Assembly (NCBI RefSeq): GCF_011064285.1
Contig: NZ_CP049332.1
Span: forward strand, 124,001-188,000
DNA length: 64,000 nucleotides
Direction of reading: 5' to 3'
DNA from: Vibrio ziniensis
Lineage (GTDB): Bacteria > Pseudomonadota > Gammaproteobacteria > Enterobacterales > Vibrionaceae
How positions within the stretch are numbered: position 1 is the stretch's first letter; every line of letters starts with the position of its first letter. The notes beneath the pieces are model-generated. The model did no database searches, was not told the origin of the DNA, and worked only from the letters and a program-made list of their open reading frames with translations. This document shows, in pieces, positions 1 to 9,326 of this stretch. Both the position numbers and the translations under genes were made by a program.

Positions 1-76
1 TAGTTGCCAGACCACAAGACGTTTTTATCAAATTGAAAGGGGTTATATAACTGATTTATAGCTGTAAGCTTTACGG

Positions 77-101
77 AACCCCCAGCCTAGCTGGGGGTTT
101 T
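77..101 (+). terminator. Intrinsic terminator of an upstream gene
   Basis: A GC-rich hairpin (AACCCCCAG / CTGGGGGTT, 5-nt loop) is followed by a short T-run on the plus strand. No plus-strand gene lies upstream inside the window, so it most likely ends a gene cut off by the left edge. Confidence 0.75.
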
Positions 102-111
102 CTCTATACAA

Positions 112-141
112 AAAAAGCCGCAATCTCTTAAATTGCGGCTT
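112..141 (-). terminator. Bidirectional intrinsic terminator
   Basis: Ten-base arms AAGCCGCAAT / ATTGCGGCTT enclose a 7-nt loop. On the minus strand the stem is followed by six Ts, so it ends the HAD phosphatase transcript. On the plus strand it is also followed by T-rich sequence and can back up the terminator just to its left. Confidence 0.8.
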
Positions 142-214
142 CTTATTTATTTCTATTACTGCACATCTTTACTAGCAGGTGCGATCAGTTTGTATAGCAG
201 TAGCTTGGATAGAA

Positions 215-1198
215 TTAGTTTGGATAAACAGTTTTCCACTCTTTCGCCATATCCACGACAGTCCAACCTTTCGCTTTTGCTTCGTCTAAACCTTTGTCCA
301 AACGACCAATATGCGACTCGCGATCGTATTTGTATTCGCGTTTCTCATCGGTATGGTGAATGTACATAGGGAAACGCAGACCTTTTCCTGCGTACGTCCA
401 TTGCAGCATAGCTAAATCACCGTCTGAGTTACCAAAAGCAGCAATCGGTTGACGACCAATGCGCTCGTAAATTTCCAGCGCTTTCATTTCTTTATCATCA
501 TTAACCAAGATTTCCGGCAATCGCTTGATCTCTGGTACGCCGTTATTCATAACAAACTCAGTTTTGAAGGTTGTACCAACCACCTGCTCCGGCGGAATAC
601 CGTACACAGATTCAACCCAAGCGCGCATGAAGCCCGTACCGCCACCTGAAACGATGAACGTTTTAAAGTCATTTGCACGCAGGTAATCAAGCAGTTCAAG
701 CATTGGTTGGAAAACCATATTTGTGTATTTCTTACCTGTGGTTGGGTGTTTAGCTGTCGCAATCCACTCTTTAGCAATTGCATCGAACTCTTCTGTATTC
801 ATACCAGTATGAGTGGCATACAACACTTTCATAAGATCTTCGGTATGCAGATTCTTGATATCACCTTTCAACACACTAGCGAATGGCTCTTCGGTCTGCC
901 AATCAGGGTGTGAAGGTGCTAATGCTTTTACGCGATCCAGTGCAAACTGCACTTGGAAATACATAGGTTGTTCAGACCACAGAGTTCCGTCGTTATCGAA
1001 CGTAGCTATACGTTCCGCGACAGGAACAAAATCCGGTGAGTCTTCTTTTGTTACCGAGTCAACAAACTTAATAATCGCTGTTTTCGATGGTCCTGAGTTC
1101 CAAGACGGCAATGGATCTGCAGCTGCCCAAGCAAGATTGAGAGAAGCCAAGCTTAACAATATAGCTAGAGCATATTTTTTTAAGTGAGCCATTTTCAC
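215..1198 (-). CDS. Exported HAD-superfamily phosphatase
   Basis: This is a haloacid-dehalogenase-type hydrolase of 327 residues. An N-terminal signal peptide (about residues 5-27, hydrophobic core, AWA-type cleavage region) predicts a periplasmic enzyme. Motif I is DNDGT at residues 68-72 (nucleophile D68, acid/base D70). A VSGGG motif and a late GNSDGD motif supply motifs II and IV, giving a phosphoserine-phosphatase-like fold. The substrate cannot be read from sequence. The start is a GTG with AGGAG six bases upstream; the ATG two codons inside is spaced less well. It is transcribed alone and is followed by a terminator. Confidence 0.8.
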   Translation of the reverse strand: MKMAHLKKYALAILLSLASLNLAWAAADPLPSWNSGPSKTAIIKFVDSVTKEDSPDFVPVAERIATFDNDGTLWSEQPMYFQVQFALDRVKALAPSHPDWQTEEPFASVLKGDIKNLHTEDLMKVLYATHTGMNTEEFDAIAKEWIATAKHPTTGKKYTNMVFQPMLELLDYLRANDFKTFIVSGGGTGFMRAWVESVYGIPPEQVVGTTFKTEFVMNNGVPEIKRLPEILVNDDKEMKALEIYERIGRQPIAAFGNSDGDLAMLQWTYAGKGLRFPMYIHHTDEKREYKYDRESHIGRLDKGLDEAKAKGWTVVDMAKEWKTVYPN

Positions 1199-1402
1199 GA
1201 CGTTCTCCTTACTGATAATTATTATTCCACCAGCACTTTGGACTAGTGATTACCACAATAGCACCGATTGCCATATTGTATATACAACCAATTGCGTTTA
1301 ACTGTTTGACCTAGTAGCTCCAATTAGAATAAGGAGTAGGTTTTCCAAAGAAATTTCCCTATCCAAGCTGTCTATTCAGAGATTAATTCATCAACATCAA
1401 TG

Positions 1403-2698
1403 TTACTTATTGATGCTGTCTAATTCAGGTAATGCTTTAGAAATAAAATTCTCTCGTTTTGCTTTACGCTTTATATTTCGCCAAAGTTGGGTCATTAGTC
1501 TGCGGTTCGGTTCCTGTTTCTGCATCAGCAATGCTTTGTCTTGTAACTTTTTGCTTTGCAGAGTTTCGTTCATCACTATGTTCCCTGTCGTTGAGCGAAC
1601 CTTTTTGTACAATAGAGTACGCGCAACTGGCCACCGTCCTTTTAAAACGGCTAAGTAATAGCTTACCCACTGAGGTGAAGGATGAGTACGGTAATAGCGG
1701 CGCGTAGCAAATACGATAAATACAAGCACAAGTGCAGAAATCAGTGAACTGATTAATACGTAGCGATAGTCTTTTAGCCATGAGGCGATAGTGTGTTTCA
1801 CATGCACGCTGTAACCTTCGATGGTTATCTTTTCCAAACTTTGCGCTTTGGTATTCCACCACCAGATTTCTATGCTTGGCCAATGAATATCGCCACCCTG
1901 TTGAAATACATAGGTGAGGCTGTCTTTACGCTTTGAAATGTAGCCGTCACGACTCTGCGTATCAACCAGTTCGGGAGGATTCAAGTAGCCCTGCCAAGCA
2001 TCATTGACAGAGTTTGTCATCATAGTCGGCAGTAATACCGACAGTGAATCTTGTGCCTGAATCTCTATTACACGGGTGATAGCGTCTCCTACTTTTGGGT
2101 TTTCAGATGACGCCTGCCACTCTTGTTTCACCGTCACATCACTTGCAGCGAACCAAGATTGTGTTCCACCCAATTCAGCGCTCGGGATCTCAACTCGAAA
2201 TTTCTGTGGCGGCGTTGCCAATTTCACCTGCTGTTTTTCGCCATTGCTACCCGAAACTTGTACGTCTAAAGACACTGCTGGAACAGTAAAATCACCACTC
2301 TTCTGCGGGTAGAGAACTACCTCCCACAGTTGTCGAGACCACGTTTGCCCTTTTTCTCGCACTGTCGAGTTCACAGCAAATGGGTTGCGGCGCTTAACTA
2401 GCACATCCGGTATCTCTAACGCTGAAATCTTTGTCCCAGCGGTATACCAAGTGTTAGTGGACACTTCGATATTAAGAATAATTTGCTGAGTCGGCGCGAA
2501 AACTTGCAACTCATCTGTTGGCTTACTACCAAGTGAGTTGCTTCCAAGCCAGCTACGCACGGTCACTTGAGTGGGTTGCGATTCGTCCGCATGTGCTACT
2601 CCGCTTGGTGCTAATAAGACTCCACTTAGTGCCATTATGAAAGTAAGAAAAATAGCGCGAACAAAGGCAAGTAAACGTATTTGAGCAGAGTTAATCAT
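1403..2698 (-). CDS. batD: BatD-like membrane protein
   Basis: This is the last gene of the MoxR-Bat operon, and its start overlaps the stop of the VWA-TPR gene. It is 431 residues long. An N-terminal signal sequence or anchor (about 10-37) is followed by a large beta-rich periplasmic part, a single membrane helix (about 310-331) and a basic cytoplasmic tail. This is the layout of BatD (oxygen-tolerance) proteins, which are thought to work with BatA and BatB at the inner membrane. The family assignment comes from layout and operon position; no catalytic motif is expected. Confidence 0.75.
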   Translation of the reverse strand: MINSAQIRLLAFVRAIFLTFIMALSGVLLAPSGVAHADESQPTQVTVRSWLGSNSLGSKPTDELQVFAPTQQIILNIEVSTNTWYTAGTKISALEIPDVLVKRRNPFAVNSTVREKGQTWSRQLWEVVLYPQKSGDFTVPAVSLDVQVSGSNGEKQQVKLATPPQKFRVEIPSAELGGTQSWFAASDVTVKQEWQASSENPKVGDAITRVIEIQAQDSLSVLLPTMMTNSVNDAWQGYLNPPELVDTQSRDGYISKRKDSLTYVFQQGGDIHWPSIEIWWWNTKAQSLEKITIEGYSVHVKHTIASWLKDYRYVLISSLISALVLVFIVFATRRYYRTHPSPQWVSYYLAVLKGRWPVARTLLYKKVRSTTGNIVMNETLQSKKLQDKALLMQKQEPNRRLMTQLWRNIKRKAKRENFISKALPELDSINK

Positions 2699-4416
2699 TG
2701 TTTCGTTTCCTCGACTCCCGGTGCAAATGATCCCGCTTGGTTATATTGAATCTGAAATTTAGACTGCAAGAAGCGACTAGGGTCTGCCTCTACTCGTTTT
2801 AACCATACTTCAGCCAATTTGGGGTCACCTAAAATTTGATCCGCACTGAGCTGCTGCTTTTTCATTTGCTCTTCAGAGGTATTTTCATCCGCGCCATCAG
2901 CCGTTTGTGGCTGGTTATCCGGCAACTCAATCGAGACTTCCTGATCCATATCCATACTGTTGGCTTGGGATTTACTCATGTCATTGATTTCATCAATAAG
3001 CGCAGTAATCACTTTGAGGTTATAAGCGATATTCTCTTTTAGAGTGCTTTCAAGCTCAGGCAATTCGTTCAACTGCCTTAATAGAGCACGAGCAGCCACA
3101 TACTCACGCTGTCTGGCTAACGCACTGGCAGCATAATAAAAACCTTGCGGTGTGTTATCTTGCATAAAGGCAGAATGAGCCAGTTTGAATTCCCCAGCAT
3201 AGTAGTAAGCAATGCCTTTATTTAACGGCTTTTGATAATGTGCAGCCGCTTGCTTGTAATCACCACGATTAAACAGTCTCTGCGCTTGTTGATCGGGCGT
3301 TAACCACAAATCCACCCACCACTGTTCTGTTTTGTCCCAAATCGTTGGTTGCTCTATGGTAACAGCCGATTCTGACTTACTCGTTACCATACCCGCTGCA
3401 TTGGCAGATTCGGGCATAAGTAAGGGCATACTCACTACCAACACTAGGCTCCACTTAACCAGCCAGCCTTTTCTAAACCACAGCAACATCAGTAAGACCA
3501 AAGGATATAACAAGCGATATCCTTCATCCTGCCAAGGCATTGAAGAATCACTGTTGATCAACATGAAACGCTCAATTTGGCTATTGAGTTGCATTACATC
3601 CGCATCTTCAATACTCATTTCAATCAGTTTTCCATCGGTCTTGGCAGCTAAGGTTTGCAACGAAGCGATATCCATCGGTGAGTCTGTTGCAACGTCAGGG
3701 TTCCCTACCGCAAGAATCAGCAATTGATATGGACGAGCTTGATGAGGACGATCTTTAAAATAACTCGTAAAGTCATTTACTGTGTTGGAATCCACACCAT
3801 CGGTCACCAAAAGAATGGTGTTTCCTTTATTTGCTTCAATCTGTTGCGCTAACAAAGGCAACGCTGTTTGAGGCGCTTTACCTGCGAGTGGCATAATATC
3901 GGGGCTCAAAGCAGACAAGTAAGGGAAAATAACCTCATTATCTTTGGTTAACGGCATTGCTACATGTGAACTGCCCGCGTACACCATCAGACCCGTTTTT
4001 CCACCAGCGCGAAGCTGTGTTAAATCGGTAATTTTATGTTTAGCACGTTCGAGTCGGCTTGGTGCTACATCTTTCTGCTGCATGCTTTCGCTGTTGTCGA
4101 GCAAAATCATTAATGATGCAGAATCTTCACCAAACGGGGATGCTTGCCTTTGCCATGCCGGTCCTGCACAAATCAAAACCGACAGGATGAGTAACAAGCT
4201 CAGCATTTTAAGCGGCAGTTGATTGGTCCACCCTGAGCTCTGTACTGTCAATGCATTACGTAAATGAGCAGGGAAAAAGGCAAAGCGATTTTCGTCCGCA
4301 CTCACTTTCCAACGTAGATAAAAAATGATCGCCAATGGTATTAACGTTAATAACCACCAAGGGCGTAAAAAATGAAACTGCAAAACATATTGCCATTCAA
4401 GCTGCCAATCACTCAT
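2695..4416 (-). CDS. VWA-TPR protein, BatB/BatC fusion
   Basis: This protein has 573 residues. Two membrane helices (about 19-35 and 70-84) precede a von Willebrand A domain with an intact MIDAS motif DNSES (D107, S109, S111), as in BatB. Two further helices follow near 300-335, and then a TPR-like region (about 365-445) with a glutamine- and acid-rich tail, as in BatC. The single reading frame therefore joins functions that are separate genes in some bacteria. The start overlaps the end of batA by 8 bases, which suggests translational coupling. Confidence 0.8.
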   Translation of the reverse strand: MSDWQLEWQYVLQFHFLRPWWLLTLIPLAIIFYLRWKVSADENRFAFFPAHLRNALTVQSSGWTNQLPLKMLSLLLILSVLICAGPAWQRQASPFGEDSASLMILLDNSESMQQKDVAPSRLERAKHKITDLTQLRAGGKTGLMVYAGSSHVAMPLTKDNEVIFPYLSALSPDIMPLAGKAPQTALPLLAQQIEANKGNTILLVTDGVDSNTVNDFTSYFKDRPHQARPYQLLILAVGNPDVATDSPMDIASLQTLAAKTDGKLIEMSIEDADVMQLNSQIERFMLINSDSSMPWQDEGYRLLYPLVLLMLLWFRKGWLVKWSLVLVVSMPLLMPESANAAGMVTSKSESAVTIEQPTIWDKTEQWWVDLWLTPDQQAQRLFNRGDYKQAAAHYQKPLNKGIAYYYAGEFKLAHSAFMQDNTPQGFYYAASALARQREYVAARALLRQLNELPELESTLKENIAYNLKVITALIDEINDMSKSQANSMDMDQEVSIELPDNQPQTADGADENTSEEQMKKQQLSADQILGDPKLAEVWLKRVEADPSRFLQSKFQIQYNQAGSFAPGVEETKQ

Positions 4417-5410
4417 TTGGCACCTCTCGTAGTCGTTTTATAGTGAGAGCACCAAACACCAGCAGATGTAGAACAACCAAAACAACTATCAGATAATGAT
4501 GCAGGCTGATCTTAGGTCGATACGTCGCCATGCTGTAAGTTTGCGGCTCTAACTCATCAATCAGCTTGTAAGCATCGCTCAGCGCTTGTTGGTCTATCGC
4601 TGTAAATGAGCGGGCTTTGGTGAGAGCAGAGACTCGCTCAATCACGTTCATATCAAGCGGCTGCTCACCCACACTTTCAGGGTCACCCATCGCAATCATA
4701 TAAATTTTGATGCCCTTTGCTGCGGCAATTTTGGCAGCATCAATTGGTTCAACAAAACTGCCTGTATCATTACCGTCTGTCAGAACAATCATCACTTTTT
4801 GCTGATCGGGGTCTAGGTTCTGTTCGAATACTTTGATGCCAAGCCCCATTGCATCACCGAGGTTCGTGCTCTGCCCTGCCATCGCTACATCAGACTCGTT
4901 AAGCAAACTCAGCCACACATTTCGATCGGCAGTAAATGGCGTTTGCACAAAGGCTGAATCGCCAAACAAAATCAATCCAAAGCGGTCACCTTCACGGTTA
5001 GCCACAAACTGCTCTAATACCTGTTTAGCCGCTTGCAGACGCGTTAAACTTTTTCCATCCACAGTGAAGTCTTGCTCTGCCATTGAGCCTGATAAATCGA
5101 CTACCACCATCACATCACGCCCAAACTCTTCTCTGGTTTGCACTTCACCCAACACGCTCGGGTGCGCCAAAGCGGTCACTATCAGTAGCCATGAAAGAAG
5201 TAACGTAACTTTTTGCCACCATTGTGAAGTCAATAAACCTGCGGCTTCTTTTGGTGATTCGTTTAATGCTGCAAGGATCTGAGAGAAAAAAGGCACTTTG
5301 ATTGCGCTTTCTCGGCTGTGGTAAGCAGGCACTAGCCAGTAAACCAACAGAGGTAGTGGCAGTATTAAAAAATACCAAGGATGCGCAAATTCAATACTAC
5401 TCATGCTCAC
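4409..5410 (-). CDS. batA: VWA-domain membrane protein BatA
   Basis: This protein has 333 residues. Helices at about 11-29 and 68-84 and a C-terminal helix (about 305-325) anchor a VWA domain that faces the other side. The MIDAS motif DLSGS (D105, S107, S109) is complete, and the Thr and Asp needed for metal binding follow in the domain (a TDGND motif near the middle). It sits between the DUF4381 gene and the BatB/C fusion with overlapping ends, as expected for a MoxR-associated complex. MoxR ATPases with VWA proteins are thought to act as chaperones or metal-insertion systems; the client here is unknown. Confidence 0.85.
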   Translation of the reverse strand: MSMSSIEFAHPWYFLILPLPLLVYWLVPAYHSRESAIKVPFFSQILAALNESPKEAAGLLTSQWWQKVTLLLSWLLIVTALAHPSVLGEVQTREEFGRDVMVVVDLSGSMAEQDFTVDGKSLTRLQAAKQVLEQFVANREGDRFGLILFGDSAFVQTPFTADRNVWLSLLNESDVAMAGQSTNLGDAMGLGIKVFEQNLDPDQQKVMIVLTDGNDTGSFVEPIDAAKIAAAKGIKIYMIAMGDPESVGEQPLDMNVIERVSALTKARSFTAIDQQALSDAYKLIDELEPQTYSMATYRPKISLHHYLIVVLVVLHLLVFGALTIKRLREVPNE

Positions 5411-5909
5411 CTTCAGCTATCGTTTGATGCGTTTTAACCCAGACAACGAGGCGATCACGCATATAGTCAAAATCTGGGTAGTCCAGTTTGCCGTTCTCAG
5501 TACACGCCAGCCATTGTTGAATGGCTTGATCATGACGAAAATCAGAATCTGCAGCAGTTGAGTGATTTGAAATAGAGAAAGAATCCATTTTTGATAACAA
5601 GTTAACGCCATACAAAGCTGCATTGCGTTTGTCCAGATACACCAACACAGCCTTAACTACCTTAACCATTTTATAAGGCCAGTTAACGTCGTCCGATTGA
5701 AGAGATTGCAAAGCGGCGATCGCTTCTTGTCGGTAACGGTTGTTCCACCAATGTTTGGCGTAGCGATAACCTCGATATGCTGCGTACAGCACTATCAAGA
5801 TAAAGACAATTTGCCACCCGATCGTTTGAGGAAACCAACTGAACACTTCAGGCACTTCCACATCACGAAGGTTTCTCAGCATGTAACTGTCTGGCGGTTT
5901 AGGGATCAC
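5397..5909 (-). CDS. DUF4381 membrane protein
   Basis: This protein has 170 residues. One membrane helix (about 30-47, after a conserved PxxxSWFPQTIGW stretch) is followed by a cytoplasmic helical region. The residue pattern and its place between the DUF58 and batA genes match the DUF4381 family, a fixed partner of MoxR-Bat operons. It overlaps both neighbours by a few bases. The molecular role is unknown; a scaffold joining the VWA proteins to the ATPase is a reasonable inference. Confidence 0.75.
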   Translation of the reverse strand: MIPKPPDSYMLRNLRDVEVPEVFSWFPQTIGWQIVFILIVLYAAYRGYRYAKHWWNNRYRQEAIAALQSLQSDDVNWPYKMVKVVKAVLVYLDKRNAALYGVNLLSKMDSFSISNHSTAADSDFRHDQAIQQWLACTENGKLDYPDFDYMRDRLVVWVKTHQTIAEGEHE

Positions 5910-6865
5910 TTCATCACCTCCAGATACTTAGCGAGTTCAACAAAATGGTCACCCTGAGTGCCAATTTCGATGCAAGGCAGTTTCTGTGCAGCCATCAGCT
6001 TCTTCAGTTGGTCACGTTTTTCTTCATGGCGTTGTTGCAAAGTTTCGTATGCCTTCTCGCTCTGCTTACCTTGCTGCAAAGAGAACTGAAATTCGCCATC
6101 GCCAATAACCCAAGGAGTATTTAGATTCTGTGACGGCAACGTCGATTCGAGCGGATCTGAAACGAAAACGCTGATCACGTCATTGTGCTGATGTAAATAC
6201 TGAAGCTGGCGCAGCGTCTGTTCATCAGCATCAATAAAATCACTGATGATAATAATTGTCGCCGATTTAAGCTTTTTCGCCTGTAACGCTTTAAGCCAGT
6301 GACTCATACCCACACTAGCGGCATTTTGCGCTTTAACATTAAGCTTTTGGTTAGCTTGAACCAGCTCGTTCAGCCCAAGCAGGTAAGATTTTCCACCACG
6401 CTTAGCAGAGCGCCAGTGGAATCTTTGGTAGTCACAAATAAGAAAACCGACTCGATCATTTTGCGCCAGTGCCATCCAGCCCATCAATGCAGCTATTTCA
6501 GCAGCCACGACGGACTTCATGTGACTAACCGAACCAAAGTACATCGCACTGCGTTGATCAACACACAGGATAATTTGGCGATCTTTTTCTTCGGTGTAGC
6601 TGCGAACGTGCGGTTTACCGGTTCGTTGCGTCACTTTCCAATCCATCTGACGAATATCATCGCCTTTTTGATAATGGCGTAACTCTTCGAAGTTTAAACC
6701 TCGACCTCGCGCATGAGATTGATAACGACCGGACATTTGGGCGCGGGAATAACGAGCACCCAATAAGTTAATGCTGGATACGTGGCTTTGCGTACGGTTG
6801 AGCTGTTTGATGTCAACGTATATACGGGGATCTAAGCAATCTTGCCTATCAATCATAGTGATCAC
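5906..6865 (-). CDS. DUF58 domain protein
   Basis: This protein has 319 residues and no membrane helices. It carries the DUF58 signature: G-R-G-x-x-F-x-x-x-R-x-Y near residues 52-66, then D-D-I-R-x-M-D-W, followed by a VWA-like fold. DUF58 proteins accompany MoxR ATPases almost everywhere and are presumed adaptors. It overlaps the moxR stop and the DUF4381 start, so the seven-cistron arrangement is probably one transcript. Confidence 0.85.
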   Translation of the reverse strand: MITMIDRQDCLDPRIYVDIKQLNRTQSHVSSINLLGARYSRAQMSGRYQSHARGRGLNFEELRHYQKGDDIRQMDWKVTQRTGKPHVRSYTEEKDRQIILCVDQRSAMYFGSVSHMKSVVAAEIAALMGWMALAQNDRVGFLICDYQRFHWRSAKRGGKSYLLGLNELVQANQKLNVKAQNAASVGMSHWLKALQAKKLKSATIIIISDFIDADEQTLRQLQYLHQHNDVISVFVSDPLESTLPSQNLNTPWVIGDGEFQFSLQQGKQSEKAYETLQQRHEEKRDQLKKLMAAQKLPCIEIGTQGDHFVELAKYLEVMK

Positions 6866-7860
6866 CCAATATTGACGACATCCAGAAGTTCCATCACCAA
6901 ATCTTGCTGGCTAATACCGTCGGCAAGAGCTTCGTAGGAGAGACTTAATCGATGCCCCATAACCATAGGTGCAACAGTGCGTACATCATCGACAATCACA
7001 TGGTCACGCCCTTCTAGCCACGCCAATGCACGCGAACATTTGTCTAATGCAATTGAAGCTCGTGGGCTAGCACCAATCGCAAGCCAGTTAGCTAGTTTTG
7101 ATTCTGGGTATAGCTCAGGTTCGCGAGTCGCCATCACTAAATTGATGACGTAAGTTTCAACCAATTCAGACAGCTCAATTTTGGTGATTTCTTTTCTCGC
7201 TTGGGAAATACAAGCAGGATCAATGGTGACGCGTTCGCTGCTTGTTGAAAATAACTCACCAGCTTCTTCCTGACGAACTAAGCGAATGATGTCTCTTTCG
7301 GCACAGTGAGTAGGATAGTCAACACAGACTTTGAGAAGGAATCGGTCCATCTGCGCTTCTGGCAAAGGATAGGTACCTTCTTGCTCAATCGGGTTTTGCG
7401 TTGCCATAACCATGAACAGCTCCGGCAAATTGTGTGTCTGCCCCGCAACAGTAATTGTGCCTTCTGCCATCGCTTCTAAAAGCGCAGCTTGTACTTTCGC
7501 TGGCGCTCGGTTGATTTCATCGGCTAGAACAATTTGGTTAAACACGGGACCCGGTTGAAAGTGCAGTGATGACTTACCCTCAGATTCCTGAAGCACCTCT
7601 GTACCTGTAACGTCTGACGGAAGCAAATCCGGCGTAAACTGAATTCGACCAAACGAGATGGTTAATGCATTCGCCAATGCTTTTACCGAACGAGTTTTCG
7701 CTGTGCCCGGTAAACCTTCCAACAGCACATGACCACTACTGAGCAAGCCAAGCAGGATGCCTTTCACAACCGAGTGTTGCCCTACCACTTGTGAATCTAA
7801 ATAGTTTAATAACTTGACCACATCTGCGTGGGCTTGATTATTCATAGCGTCAACTGTCAT
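6862..7860 (-). CDS. MoxR-family AAA+ ATPase
   Basis: This protein has 332 residues. Walker A is GLPGTAKT (49-56) and Walker B lies in a VLADEINRA stretch near 110. It also has the MoxR-typical ATQNP sensor region and a PEAQMDRF motif, followed by a C-terminal lid helical bundle. It is the first gene of the operon, and 104 bp separate it from the sulfatase-maturase gene upstream on the same strand. In the best-known relatives MoxR acts on a VWA partner in maturation of a periplasmic or membrane client. Here the VWA partners are encoded directly downstream. Confidence 0.9.
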   Translation of the reverse strand: MTVDAMNNQAHADVVKLLNYLDSQVVGQHSVVKGILLGLLSSGHVLLEGLPGTAKTRSVKALANALTISFGRIQFTPDLLPSDVTGTEVLQESEGKSSLHFQPGPVFNQIVLADEINRAPAKVQAALLEAMAEGTITVAGQTHNLPELFMVMATQNPIEQEGTYPLPEAQMDRFLLKVCVDYPTHCAERDIIRLVRQEEAGELFSTSSERVTIDPACISQARKEITKIELSELVETYVINLVMATREPELYPESKLANWLAIGASPRASIALDKCSRALAWLEGRDHVIVDDVRTVAPMVMGHRLSLSYEALADGISQQDLVMELLDVVNIG

Positions 7861-7964
7861 CTCTGTTTCCTAACGGATAGTAGTTTCTTTAACGGATCGT
7901 CTTTTCCTAGCAAATCGAAGTTTTGTTTATAGATCGCTTTACCCAAGCTATTCGTTTACCCAAG

Positions 7965-9260
7965 CTACTGATTTTGTCCAAGCAATACAGAAATACCCGT
8001 TAAGATCGGTAGCGAGTAATCGAAAAATGCTTTAATGCCAGGGCACAGGTAGTTAAGCCCTTCTTCGCCGTCAGGCGTTTTTAGTAGTCGGTTCTTCGGA
8101 CATTCGCCCCAACACAGTTTGAGGTATGGACACTCGCTGCAGTACTTAGGTAAGGAGTCTCGTTTTGCCGTGCCAAAGGCTTGTTGTCTAATAGAAAAAG
8201 CCATCTCGTTTAATGGACGGTCTTTAACGTTGGCAAGTTTGTATTCTGGATACACGTAATGGTCACAGCTAAACACATCACCATTGTGTTCTATCGCGAG
8301 CCCTTTACCGCAAAACTCAGCAGTAATACATAGTTGAGAAGGCTTGCCCATGACCTGAGCAACTGCCGTTTCAAACAAGTTAACCAACACGCGCCCTAGA
8401 TCGTTGTTCACCCACTCTTCAAACGTCGCAATCAAGAACTGTCCCCAGTCGTCAGCATCAACAGACCAATCTGTTACCACCGACATAGGATGCCCCGGCT
8501 TAGCCAGTTCACTGCCTACGGTTGGGATCATGCTGTCATTCCAAAACTGTGGTGCCGTTGTTTTGAAATCACTTGGCTCAACCACTGGATTGTACTGAAT
8601 GTAAGTGACACCAAGCTCCTGAGTCAGGAATCGATACACTTCGAGTGGATGTTTAACGTTGTGGTTGTTGACAGTTACCAAAGCATTGAAGCGCACACCG
8701 TGCTTTTTCATTGTCTCGACAGCGTTCATTACCAAATGGAACGTTGGTTTGCCGCTGCGGGTAACACGATATTTATTGTGGATCTCTTCGGGACCATCGA
8801 TCGACAGACCGACAAGGAAATTGTTTTGTGCTAGGAACTCACACCATTCGTCATTAAGCAAAATACCATTGGTTTGCAGATCATTCTCGATACGAACGCC
8901 TGCTGGCTGATATTTCTTTTGCAAAGTGACGATTTGTCGGAAATAGTCCAAGCCAAGCAACGTTGGTTCACCGCCTTGCCATGAAAAAACGACTTCGTCG
9001 CCATCTTGACTCTCAATATAACTCTTAACAAAAGCTTCTAAGGTTTCATCATCCATTTTGGGTTGTTTCGGTTGATGAAGAAGATCTTCTTTATGCAAGT
9101 AAAAGCAATATTGGCAGTCAATGTTACATTTAGCGCCACCGGGCTTTGCCATAACGTGAAAGCGGCGTTGATATTGAGGTTTATCACTGAGATCTTTATA
9201 TGCAGACTTTAACGCTACTACATCCAGCATTGTTGAAGCGCGCATTGAAGTTTTCGTCAT
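7965..9260 (-). CDS. Anaerobic-type sulfatase-maturating radical SAM enzyme
   Basis: This protein has 431 residues. The radical SAM motif CxxxCxxC is C45, C49, C52 (context CNIDCQYCFYL, the anSME pattern). A C-terminal SPASM region holds many cysteines (CxxxxxC, then CxxC, CxxxxC and a final C) for two auxiliary 4Fe-4S clusters. The family oxidises a sulfatase Ser or Cys to formylglycine. The sulfatase directly upstream on the same strand has a Ser at that position, which only the anSME class can mature. The pair is therefore a functional unit. RBS-like AAGGA precedes the ATG. Confidence 0.9.
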   Translation of the reverse strand: MTKTSMRASTMLDVVALKSAYKDLSDKPQYQRRFHVMAKPGGAKCNIDCQYCFYLHKEDLLHQPKQPKMDDETLEAFVKSYIESQDGDEVVFSWQGGEPTLLGLDYFRQIVTLQKKYQPAGVRIENDLQTNGILLNDEWCEFLAQNNFLVGLSIDGPEEIHNKYRVTRSGKPTFHLVMNAVETMKKHGVRFNALVTVNNHNVKHPLEVYRFLTQELGVTYIQYNPVVEPSDFKTTAPQFWNDSMIPTVGSELAKPGHPMSVVTDWSVDADDWGQFLIATFEEWVNNDLGRVLVNLFETAVAQVMGKPSQLCITAEFCGKGLAIEHNGDVFSCDHYVYPEYKLANVKDRPLNEMAFSIRQQAFGTAKRDSLPKYCSECPYLKLCWGECPKNRLLKTPDGEEGLNYLCPGIKAFFDYSLPILTGISVLLGQNQ

Positions 9261-9282
9261 TTATACATCCTTATTTCAAAAT

Positions 9283-9304
9283 ATGGCGCTCCGAAGAGCG
9301 CCAT
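9283..9304 (-). promoter_or_regulatory. Hairpin between sulfatase and maturase
   Basis: A perfect 9-bp stem (ATGGCGCTC / GAGCGCCAT) with a 4-nt loop lies in the 66-bp gap between the two cistrons. On the minus strand it is followed only by ATTTTG. It is therefore more likely a weak attenuator or mRNA-stability element, lowering maturase relative to sulfatase, than a full terminator. Confidence 0.5.
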
Positions 9305-9326
9305 CATTACACTACAGCCAATATCG

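Noticed and set aside
1210..1230. Fur box upstream of the HAD phosphatase
   Set aside because: An A/T-rich GATAATTATTATT stretch exists but matches too few positions of the 19-bp consensus.
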